A stretch of DNA of 64,000 bases from Margaritifera margaritifera. Its lineage: Eukaryota > Mollusca > Bivalvia > Unionida > Margaritiferidae. The stretch's first letter is position 1. Each line of letters starts with the position of its first letter. This document shows positions 12,601 to 25,138 of this stretch, piece after piece. The stretch is taken from positions 6,456,001 to 6,520,000 of the forward strand of contig JAQPZY010001660.1 of the NCBI GenBank assembly GCA_029931535.1, in the 5' to 3' direction. The notes beneath the pieces are model-generated. The model had not been told where the DNA came from, searched no databases, and saw only the letters and a list, made by a program, of their open reading frames with translations. The translations under genes were made by a program, and so were the position numbers.

Positions 12601-15600
12601 AAATAACATCAATGAAATTGTGCAAATAATTAAAAATTTTGTCTATGTTTGGATGAGCAATACATTAAAGAGATGTACATTATCTGGCTGCCATATATCC
12701 AAATTAAAATTATTAATACACAGGAAAAGCCCCCCTCCCCCCAAGTTAGTTCTTTATCTATCATTATCAAACACCTGACAAAACACTAGTAATGTTCAAC
12801 TTGTACTGTAACTTACTACCTATGTATACATCTAGAAGGAATTTAAAAAGAGGCCCAAGTAGACACGAGATTGCTCATCTCATTGACTTCTGCCTAAAGC
12901 CAAATGCAAGAGCGGTTAGCTAAGATACCTGGGACAGTATGATGCTTTCTATAAACATTTCTTCCAAAGCTGTAGATTGCATATGCAATGAAAACAATTG
13001 TTTCTCAATTTTTAAAAAAATACTCATCTTCATCCATATATGATTGCACCATGCTTTCTGTCAAGGTTTATCCTATACTGAAAGACAATTATGCCAGGAT
13101 GCTGTAGGTCAAATTTCTGTTGTGTGATTATTGATACAAAGTTGTTTAAATGTTTTTCTAGTTTAGTAAGGGTGGCCATATTTGATGGTAGACAAGCAAC
13201 ATCTGTATCAAAATAAGAGGCCTTGAAGCTAATTTGCTTTCTGTCAAATTTGGTCAAAGTTAAGCAGTTTCTGAGAACAAGTTGTAAAAGGCATATTTTA
13301 AGTAACAGCAGCCATATTTGATGGCAGATTTGTATCATTTGTATAACCCTGAAAGCCCCTTATACCACAATGATTTCTGTTAAATTTGGTCAAATTCTGT
13401 TGATTGCTTTCTAAGAATTTATTTGCAACATTTTTTTTTTTTAACAATAGCAGCAATATTTGATGGTGATATGGCATGATTTGTAAGTCCTTTTTACCAG
13501 AATGCTGTCAAATTGGGTCAAATTCTACTGAGCAGTTTTTTAGAAGCTGTTTAGAGGCTTTTCTAATTTCAGCAACAGGGGCCATATTTAACAGTGGATC
13601 AGCATAATTTCTATAAATTTGAAAGGATTTCATGCCAATACGCTGTCAAATTTGGTTGAATTCTGTTGAGCAGTTTTTGATAAGAAGTCATATAAAGGTT
13701 TTTCTGTTTTAGTAACGGTGGCCATATTTGATGGAATTGACATTATTTGTATAAACTTGAAAGCCCTCAATGCCAGCATGGTATGAAATTTGATCAAATT
13801 CTATTCAACAGCTTTTGAAAAGTTGTTTAAAAGTTTTTATATTTTTTGTAACAGAGGCCATATATAACAAAAGATCAGCATTATTTGCACAATACTGAAA
13901 GCCCCTTATATCAGGGTCCTATCTTTCAAATTGGATCAAATTATTTTGCAGTTGTTCCATTTTTACTAATGGTGGCCATATTTGATGGCAGATTGGCACC
14001 ATTTGCATACATTTTAAAGCTCTTTATAGCAGGATGCTTTCTATCAAACTTGTTAAAATTCTGTTGAGCTGTTTTTGGGATGTCATTTAAAGGTTGTTCT
14101 ATTACTAGTAACAGTGGCCATATTTTATGGCAGATTGGCATAGTTTGTACAAATCTGAAAGGACTTCATTTCAAGATGCTTTCTGTTAAAATTGGTTACA
14201 ATTATTTTGAGCAGTTTTTGCAAACTCATTTAAGGGTTTTCTATTTTTAGTAATGGTGACTATATTTAATGATGACTTGGCATTTGTAAAATGACAGAAC
14301 ACTTTCTGTGAAATTTGGTCAAATTCTGTTCAGCTTGTTTTTGAGAAGAAGTCATTTAAAGGTTTTTCTATATTCAGCAACAGTAGCCTTATTTGATAGT
14401 GGATTGGCACAATTTGAACCTGTGACTAGAACTACAAAGGGATTGATATCCAAGCCCTTTCTGAACATATGTTTGATGCCCTATTGATATGCAAATGAGG
14501 CCCCCAGTCACTGCTTTAGCACTTGAGATTAAAGGACCATCAAGGGAACAGAGGGGTACCTATTTGCTAACTCTATTACCTGGCTCCTTACAGCACATGG
14601 ATAAGGTTTCTAAATGTGAAATTTTATGTTGTGAAAGAGTGAGAAAAAAAATTTCTTTCTAATTCTTATTCCAAAATAAAATGTTAAAAATAACTTTAAA
14701 CTGCAACAGTATAAAGTAAAATCCCTTCTGTACATCTTGGTATATTTTGTAATAACTGATGTTTAAAAAAAAACAACCATGGATGTGAAAGAAAAGTTTG
14801 GAGCACATAACTGCTACATTGTCTATTAACGTTGGTATCATTTATCTTTTTTCCTGGACCATATACATATATATATATATAGGATATAGGATCAACTGAT
14901 CACATAAACAGGTAAAAAGGACAAGTCATTTATACAACCAGCATTGTTCCCTGGATTTCTCCCAGCCACTGGGGACTTTGTTCTTTTTCATAACTTAGAA
15001 ACTGGTCATAGCCCACCCTCAATGTATATACATTTACTTCCCATTACAAGGGGAGTTAATCTGTGCAGTCAGCATGGATTTATTGGTTTGTTCTTATCAC
15101 CTGGGGCCCTGCCACCAGAATCATAACTTGGAAACCATTGAGCTCTGCACCAAAGGCAGCTGAGGTGGATCAATGCTTATGGTGTTGGACATGTGACCAG
15201 AAGATTCCAGGTTTGAGTCCCACCATCTGATAAAAATTGATTGACTACCAAATTTCCCTGGATTTTTTTTAAGGTCAGGCCAGAGGGTTCTTTGATCTTA
15301 GTAATTAAATCTTAAAGTGTTTCAGGAGGAAAGCATTCTATTTGCTTTTTTTTTATAACAAGCTAAGAAATACAAAATATATATTAAAAATAATCAATGA
15401 GTAATGGCACTCAATATTAGAAATGATATGAAATGCCTTAAAATAATGCACAATGCATGTGATAACATATAAACAACAAATGTTTCTGTCACTTTAAAAT
15501 GGCAATACAATACTAGCAAACTTTATTCAACCTTAACTTAATAAACTTGCTTCGATATATTAAGGAATTCCAAAAGTGGTCAAGTTTTTAGCAATAATTC

Positions 15601-18600
15601 TCTGCAAATAAATGTATCAACTTGGACAAGGTTTTTACAAGAAATATGTTCTTCTTAAAGCAAAATCTTTTTCTTGCACATTATTAAACATGTACAAAAA
15701 TTCTGATACTTAGATATGTTTTTTCATGTGCATCAGAGATGCTTTAAGTTCTTGAGCCTACAGGCCACATTGTGTTAATTCAAATTCCCACAGAGCTTTT
15801 TTTTTCAGCAAAAAAAATTATTGGTATGCATCAGAGTGGCACAACTACATTACTACTTTGGGTTGGGCTAAGCCCACTTTAAGGTATTTTTCCCAGTTGC
15901 TTTAGTTAGCTATTGTTCAGCAAGAAGAGTAAAGTGTCTTGCCTAAGGACACAATATGGCAGCTTACCTGGCCTGATCTGGGAATCAATATAGGTAATCA
16001 TGTGTATGCTTCCAGCACTCTAACCACTGGTATCTTACAAACTAGTCTTATAAATATATTATGAAATTATTATCAAATTAGAGTGTTACTTGTCATATTG
16101 TTATTGTATATTTTTCTTCAGTTTAAATTTTAAACATTAATAAAACCCCTAATGAGTATTATTTGGTTATTTTTTTTAACTTGTTCTTTTGAAACTTTTT
16201 CTGCAAGAGGAAGAACTCTAGATAATCCCAAACCTGTGATTCTAAATAGTCCTTATCATAGGTAACTTTCCTTGCTTTACTCTAAGAAGAAATCTAGGTC
16301 AGTAGGATGCTTTTGCTGAAATTTCTTCCATTACTGTCGATTGCATATGTTATGAAAACAAATGTTTCAAGGTTTCTCTAGCTGTTGTATCTTCATCCAT
16401 ATTTGATGGCATGTCAGCATCATTTGTTCAATATTAACAGGAACCTATGCCAGCATGCTTTGTGTCAAAGTTGGTCAAATTCTGTTCAGCAGTTTTTTTA
16501 GATAAAGTTTTGTAAATGTGTTTTTGGTTTTTCCAATGGCAGACATATTTGATGTTGAAACAGCATAATTTCTATAAATCTAAAAGATGTACAAGCTAAG
16601 ATGATTTCTGTCAAATTTGATCAAAGACTGTTAAGTGTGTGTTTTGGAAGAAGCTTCCAAGGTTTATCTATTTTTAGTAACAGCAGTTTTTTTTATGGCA
16701 GATTGGTATCATTTGCACCAACAATAAAGTCCTGCATGCCAGAAATGCTATCTGTCAAATTTGATAAAATTATGTTGAGCATTTTTTGACAAAAAGTTGT
16801 TTAAATAATTGTCCATTATTCATAATGGCAGCCATATTTTATGGCAAACTGATATCATTTGTATAAGTATGAAAGCCCTTATTACTAGAATATAGTCAAA
16901 TTTGCTCAATTTCTGCAGTCATTTCAAGTTTTGTAAAAGTTTAGTAATGGCAGCCATATTTGATGGTGGACTGGTAACATTTGTACAAATCTAAAACCCA
17001 TTTCATGCCATGATGCTTTGTGTTAACTTTGGTCAAATTCTATTGAGTAGTTTCTTAAAAGAAGTTGGTTCTTTTAAGTCAGACAAGAGTAACCTCCCCT
17101 TGGATAGTGGGCTTGGTGCCAAATCTTGTCAACATGTCAGTTACCACTGGAGTGTATGTGCATGCAATTCTAGGGATGTAACTACAGAGAGGGCCTGTGA
17201 ATTTGATATGTATTGGCTGATTCCATTGGGACAGAGAGTCCACAGGACATGGAGCCTGCCTGGGATGTAACTTGAATGTGGATTTGTTGATGATGTCACC
17301 TTCCCAGATATCCCAATCAGGAGGCAGATGTCTGGGGACTTGGTCCCCTCCCTGCCTTCTGATGTAATTGACAACAGTCAAGTTGTTTGACAGAATCAGA
17401 ATGCCCTTTCCAGACAGCATCTCCAGCCATGAATGAAAGGCATTCACTATGGCCTTAATCTCAAGGAGGAGGATGTTGTAACGAGCTCTTCTAAAGGCAC
17501 TGAACCCCACTGACCTCTTGAAAGGAGTGCAGCAGGTGGGCACTCCAGCCTGCTCTACTGACATCTGTGCAGATCAGTTTCTGGTGGTTGATCCTACAAT
17601 AGTATATTCACCATAAGCCAAGTGAGGTTTTCCCACTTGCTACGATGGCACCTCAAGTGTACCGAAATTGGGATCAATTGGTCCACTGGACTAAGTTTCA
17701 GCCACCAATGGGATAGAAGAGTCAGTTGCAGTGGTCTCATAAACAGTTGGCCAAGAACAAGGGAATCTGCTGTCACACTGAAGAGATCGAAGAGGTGAAG
17801 AAATCCCCAAGATGAAATTCAATTTTCTGAGTGAATGGAAGACACAACTGAGATGATTTTCATGGCATGTTGCTGAAGGAGACTGACTCAGTGCAAATGA
17901 GTCTGAACTCCATACCCATGTGGGTGAAATGTTGTGATGGGTTGAGATTGGATTTGTCCTTGTTGACAAAGAATCCAATTTGATGCAAAAGCAAAACAAG
18001 GAATTGTGTCTTAATACAAATGATAACTCACCTGGTGCTTTGTAGAATGCTGTCCATGTAGTTGCAAGTCATAGACATTGAGGTGGGTTGGAAGTGCAAC
18101 AAGACTCTGTCCATAATTCACATGAAGGTCTAGAGACTGATATTCTAACCAAAATGGAGTGTCCTGAACTGGTATACCATATCCCTGAATGTGAACCTCT
18201 GGAATTTCTGGGAAGACTTGTGGATGGAAATGTGAAGGTATACATCTTGCAGGTCTCGGCTGTGTAGTCTGTCTCCTGAATGGCACTGAGAACCAGTCTC
18301 AGTGTCTCCATTCTGAACCATGGTGCCAGAATAAATTGGCTGAGACAGCCTTGTGGACTAAGAATAGTCTGGAGGAAAATCCCATTGGGTTTACATTGTG
18401 AACAATCTCTACCACCCTTCTGCCAAAAAATAGTGTCTCTTGATGCAGAACGCCAGCTTTGAGTTTCATGGGATATCACTAGCAAAGGGAGCTCATGACA
18501 AAGGAGCAAGGACACTGAATGTGATATTGAGGCTATACAAGATGATTTGCAAGATCCATGGTCATAAAGGCGGAGCCTCACCCGTTCTGTGGCAAAGTGT

Positions 18601-21600
18601 TGGATTCTTGTCCCCACCAGGATGTCTGAAATGGGCAGTCTGAGCACATTGCCATTTCATGTGAGATGGGAGGCTGTTGGAGAGAGAAACTGAGTAAAAA
18701 GCAATCCTGGTCCCTTCATGTCTTATTATCTGTGGCCCTTGGAAACTGAGCTCTTTTTGATGGAAAGGGCTTGGAGAATGGCTTACCTATTTGGTGTGCC
18801 ATGAAAAGGAGAGGGGGGTGTCATTCCTGCTCTGATCTCTCTCAGAAACAAGGGTTGAGCTTTTCATCACTCGGATTGTGAAGGGTTTGCCAATCTGGTG
18901 GTCTGTCACCTGACCTCTTCTAGCCATGAAAGAGAAGGTTGAAAGAAAGAAGCAGCAATTTGAGAATGGATGTTTGCTGATTTTTCAGGAAGGCAGATGT
19001 GGACAGAAAGGCATCTCCATCTGCCAGCTGTAAATTACTGGATCCTATGGCACAGCTAAGTGTTACTCTGTTGAGCACTGTCTTGCACCAAAAAGAATTA
19101 CTCCTGAGCATGGCCAGCCATGTTAATGATGGAAGACTCAAGGCTGTGTTCTATCTGCCGAATATAGCCATCAAAACCAAGTGGATCATGGATCCTATTT
19201 CAAAAACATTCTGAACCACAGTTGTTGGGTGCTGAGGAAGGACTTCTGGTTGATGCATACAGAGGAAGGTTTTGACATTCCCAAGCCCGCAACATTTCTG
19301 CTAACACCTGGGACATCAGGGTGAAAAACTGGTGAATGTGTCCTGTAGAAAGCTGGGTTGACATTGGAGGAGAGTCATCAATCTGAAAAGGCATGTTGGC
19401 ATTTAGGTCTAAAAGCCATGTCTTAAAACAATGCAGCATATGAATGCATTAATAGGACACGGGTAGTTGTTTGAATAATGGCTGTTTTTTTCTTGACTAA
19501 TAGATCGACAGATGTGGGAACTTATAAGTGGTCAATGATGAAGTAGATGGAAACAGACGCAACTCTGGGGGCAAAAGCTGCAAAACTCTCTTAGATCAAT
19601 GTAAAGAGGGCTGAGTCTTCTCTGGACATTGCCGGATTGAGAAAGGAACGTGGCATTTGAAAGTATGAATCTTCGAGCACAGATGACTGGGGAGATGAAG
19701 ACACCTCCTGCAGTGCATGTGACATCTGAACTGGCAGGTTGAGAAGAATGTTGAACAATGCTAGGGTCTGGCCATACTGAGAGTTACCTCCAGATATTCA
19801 TTGTGTGGTATGGAACTGGTACCAAGCATCTGGGAATGGTGTGTTGCCATAATTGATACTGTGTTGCAACAGAGCCAAGATCGGTGATAGACCTGTTTGC
19901 TGCTGGTCTATGATACTTCCAAGTGTCTGGTACTAGGCAGCATGAGATAGATCACCAATTCCATTGCCATTTATACAAGGTGTTCAAGTCAGAGCTGGGG
20001 CTGGAATGGGCACATCCAGATGTTGGGATTTGTTTTGCAGCTAGGATTGGGTATACTGAGAAAATATATCACCATACTTGGCCTGGAAATTGATGGCACA
20101 AGTCGAGGTTGTGAGGGAGCTGGTGAGGTATGTAGCCAGTATTGGGTGCCAAAATAAAGTACTGACTATCTTGGGAAAGATCACTAGAACCAGTACTGGA
20201 GTGTGCATGTGTTGCCAGTATATCCACCACTGGTCCAGATGGCCCACTGTACCAAGTTGGGACTGGCCCAAAATGTAAAGTCAAGAAGACTGGTTCTGTT
20301 TGCAGTGCTGGCAGGTCTGGCACTGCGCCAGAAGCCCCTGAAGGCCTAGATGGCTGAAATTTCTTCTGAATGGGTGAACTTCCTGCCTTCAGGGATTCAG
20401 CAAAGAGAAAGTTGCCAACTGAGACATTATTCGTGGCATTACTGGTGGCATTCACATCCTTGGATTTATACTTAGCTCTCTCATTTGCCTGAGTCAGTTG
20501 TTTGGTAGAGATGGTTGCCCATTAAGCCTCCTAATGGCAGGAGCACATGTTGCATGAATGACCTGAACAGCACTCCATACAATTTAGACTAGCAGAGTAA
20601 TTGTCTTTTGCTAGCTTGAACCATTTGCATCCCATGAATTTAATCCTGCCCATTGTGTTGACACCTGTAAAAAGACTGTGCAAAACAATATTGTAAACAG
20701 GTAAAATCAGTCAAGCATTGCATTGAAACTACTGTGAAGTGGACACACTAATAATAACAAACTAGAAAGCTCGAGCCTGCATGACAAGCCCAATATCAAA
20801 CCATTGTTGTAAAACATGTGACCTTGACCCCATGGTTAAAAGCTTGAGTGAGTGTGCTGCAGAATGAATTGTTGTAGCTTCATAATAATTCAACAAATGT
20901 ATGAACAAAATCAATCAAGGGGTTTAAGAAATACAATCAAAATAACAAGTTTTTATTAAAACCTTAATACAAATTTTGTCTGACCAACTACAATCAGCTG
21001 GGAAAGAGCTTGTGTTGCAGAATGAATGGTCTTAGCTTTATAATAATTAATGCCAAGTACAATGAAAATCTACTAAGGGGTTTAGGAAATATATGCAAAG
21101 GAAAAACTTTATCCAAAACCTCAACAAACTGTTGATGCTGGCAGTGCCAGAAAAGTGACTGATCTGTCTTGATTCCCACTAACATGTGCCTGACAAAAAT
21201 TCCAATGGAAAATACATGAATTACCTTACAACATGTAAAACAAGACAAGTGGCTGACAGAATTCAAAGATAACATAAAATACTGAGTTGAACTGAAGTAT
21301 TATGGATACTAGGGCAGGCAATCAAAACGGCACAGACACCCTTATCATGTGACAAAGTCACTATGGATCCTAGGGCAGGAAATTAGAATGGCACAGACAT
21401 ACTTATCATGTGACAAAGTCACTATGGATCCTAGGGCAGGCAATTAAAATGGTATAGACACACTTATCATGTGACAAAGTTACTATGGATCCTAGGGCAG
21501 GCAATCAAAATGGCACAGACACCCTTACCATGTGACAAAGTTACAATGGATCCTAGGGCAGGAAATTAAAATGGCACAGACATACTTATCATGTGACAAA

Positions 21601-24600
21601 GTCACTATGGATCCTAGGGCAGGAAATTAAAATGGCACAGACATACTTATCATGTGACAAAGTTACTATGGATCCTAGGGCAGGCAATCAAAATGGCACA
21701 GACACACTTATCATGTGACAAAGTCACTATGGATCCTAGGGCAGGAAATTAAAATGGCACAGACATACTTATCATGTGACAAAGTTACTATGGATCCTAG
21801 GGCAGGAAATTAAAATGGCACAGACATACTTATCATGTGACAAAGTCACTATGGATCCTAGGGCAGGAAATTAAAATGGCACAGACATACTTATCATGTG
21901 ACAAAGTTACTATGGATCCTAGGGCAGGAAATTAAAATGGCACAGACATACTTATCATGTGACAAAGTTACTATGGATCCTAGGGCAGGAAATTAAAATG
22001 GCACAGACATACTTATCATGTGACAAAGTTACTATAGATCCTAGGGCAGGCAATTATAATGGCACAGACACACTTATCATGAGATGAAGTTACTACAGAT
22101 CCTAGGGCAGGAAATTAAAATGGCACAGACACACTTATCATGTGATGAAGTTACAACAGATCCTAGGGCAGGCAATTAAAATGGCACAGACACACTTATC
22201 ATGTGATGAAGTTACTACAGATCCTAGGGCAGGCAATTAAAATGGCACAGACACACTTATCATGTGACAAAGTTACTATGGATCCTAGGGCAGGCAATTA
22301 AAATGGTACAGACACACTTATCATGTGACAGAGTTACTATGGATCCTAGGGCAAGCAATTAAAATGGTATAGACACACTTATCATGTGACAAAGTTACTA
22401 TGGATCCTAGGGCAGGCAATTAAAATGGTACAGACACACTTATCATGTGACAGAGTTAAACAAAAAAAGTGTGAAATATTTATCTATGATGAAGACAGAG
22501 CAAAAAATAGACCAAAATATAGCTCCAGTATACCTCTCTGATGTGAGAAAACTCTAGAGAATTGCTCACCTAATGTAAAGGCAAAAGTGAATATTTTTTT
22601 CAAGGCACTGAAAAGGAACATCCTTCCTAGCACAAGTGGAAGTAGTAAATGGCAGATTGGTGTGATTTTTGGTGCCAATCCCTCTATTCAAGGTGAGACC
22701 AGTCTCATCTGACTTCCACCTTGACAAGCAAATGACTTTTCAGCAATTCTGTTGCTAAAACAAGCCAAAACGCATATAAAAAAAATTTTGTTTTTTAGTT
22801 TGGGCAGGTTCTATTGTTGAGGTTGTGATGTAATCCTATTGTGTCATGGTCAGGTAATGTATTCATATAAGAAAGAAAGACAGGTGTATTACAAATTGGT
22901 TCTATTGAGAACCAAGTTCTTAGAAGTTAATACCTTATCCCCGAGGTTCATAGTTTGGGACAATGTTGAGTGTATAAAAGCAATTTAAATGTTTGTTACC
23001 AACAATAAATGTTAAGAGTTGGAGACAATGAAAATCAAATGAATTATTATTTATGTCTGTTAGGGTCATCTTCTGGTGGAAATTAATATTCCTTTTCAGA
23101 GCCATTACTATAATGAAAGTTGCCTGAACTTTTCTTTAAGTTTTGATAATGTAAGGAACAAAGGCATGCAAACAGATTATGACAAGCTGATGACAAAACC
23201 ACAAAGGAGAGAGAAGCACTTTAAATATTCTACTATCCACCACCATGCCTCCATCCCATACAACTACATGCAGTGTTTCCAAAAAATATAGCTTAAATCT
23301 CTAAGTAACAAATAATTCAGTCACATGCAGCAACTATATTTACCATCAAATTGAGTTCCCTTCAGTTTCAGCTCTGCGTGTAGCTGAGTAACTTGTTCCT
23401 TGAGTTCAAATATTTGATTTTGCTGATGTCGGCATTTTCTTTCTAGATCTTCTACCTGGAACAAATAATGTGCTGAGTTATTACCAGATCATAGTGATGA
23501 AGAGATCAGTTCCTTTTTTTGCTCTGAATTGTTGATTAATCAGACTAATTTTTAACAGATCAGTTGCTAAAATGCAAAACATCAGCATGCAAATTTCAAT
23601 TAAGTTCTTTGATTCCTCTGGCTATATCACATTACAGGAACTATAATTAAAACTCTTTTAGTTAGGAGTAGATGAAAAAGTCATACCTGGTGCATTGCTT
23701 ACAACTCCCAGTGAGAGCAGGATACACATGACATGGTAGTTAAAAAAAAAATCAACAGGGCTGTTGCCAATATATTCTGATATTTATATCTGTATGTCTA
23801 GAATTTTCAAGAAAGGGAAATATAATTGAGTAATATATCCTACTTATCTTGTAATAAATACTTTTATTTGTATATGAAATTTTTAAAAATATGATAAAAT
23901 TGACCCTGTAATATGATATTTTCTAATGTCTGCAAAGAAACTTCATCTTGGGACCTAACAATGTAATACCAGGCTTTAAAGTTATTGCAAATTTTTTATT
24001 TCAGACAATAAAATAGAATTCATTGCAAAGAATTCTCAGAATATCTTCTATCTCTAACTTGGAGGACAAGGGGAGATAATACCCTTCTTTAGGAAAGGGT
24101 TTTGCACTTCTTCATTTAGATAGGAAAAGTATTGTGTTCCAAAGACATAGAATGAGTTACATTTGCATACACGGATAATTTTTCAAGATTATCAATGTAT
24201 GCAAACTATATACACACACATATATATATATATATATATATGGAAACTGTTTTGTATTTACACCGTTATCAATTTGTGTATCATTATATATATTTGAAAG
24301 GATAATTTTAAACAATTTCAAGCATAGCAATGTATGCAAACTAGTTTGGCTAAACCATTGCCACACATGATCATTCATTTTGTCAAATTTTCAGGCATTG
24401 TTGAAACGATGCTTGTTTGCATCACAGTTGTTTTCAAATTCATTCATGTAGAGTTCCATTTTCTTTAGAATATCTTAAACTGTAGATGTTCCTATCCTGA
24501 ATTTTTCCTCTAGTTTCTTCAATGTAGATTTTGGCACAGATTCATACTCATTGATCAGACTAGTTTTATCCTGTAAGGATATTTCAATCCTATGATGCTT

Positions 24601-25089
24601 ATTTGGTCATTCTGATATCCTGACATATGAGTGAAGACAAAAGACGGTCATGGCTACTTAAATACATGTAAATTAATGATTTTTGTTTCCATTCAAAATC
24701 AGTTGTGTGAATCTGGCTTTTAGAAAACTGTTTTGTCAGTCTCTGTTGGCAAGGCATCAAAAGCAAGGCCACATGCATGGTTAATTAAGCCCTGGTATAA
24801 ATATTATATATAAAAATAAAAAAAAATGTTCTATTGATCATGTATACAAATGAATAGCCTCAATCACAATTAGATAATAAGCAGATAAACATTTTATGGG
24901 ATTTTTTTTGTTGTTGCATAAAGTAATGAAATTTGGGATCTACATATTTTTTGGTATTCAGAGTTTAGGGGTTTTGGTTTGCTGGGGGGAAAAAAATAAT
25001 GATATTAAAGACAGAAAAATTTGGAACTCCTAAGTTTGTTCGGTTTTGAGGGGATTTCGGTATACAGAGGGTTTGGTTTTGAGGAGTTT

Positions 25090-25138
<49 letters not shown>

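Larger units (their letters stand above)
17079..20653 (-). mobile_element. DIRS-type retrotransposon remnant, copy 1 (gag, RT, RNase H)
   Basis: In minus-strand order: a gag-like start with a Cys-rich motif (20531-20653), further gag-like open frames to about 18.7 kb, a frameshifted reverse transcriptase (about 18650-17600), and RNase H (17564-17079). The tyrosine recombinase and the low-coordinate terminal repeat are missing, so the 3' end is truncated. The same domain order appears in copies 2 and 3, but the RT wording differs ([11 protein letters not shown] rather than [12 protein letters not shown]), so this is a different subfamily. Many stops and frameshifts show it is dead. Confidence 0.85.

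Noticed and set aside
15150..15295. Functional tRNA gene
   Set aside because: Only box-like elements are present. It does not fold into a full cloverleaf by eye, and a SINE-like tail follows.
21292..22456. CRISPR-like array
   Set aside because: Direct repeats abut without unique spacers. The host is a eukaryote and the array is a 61-bp satellite.
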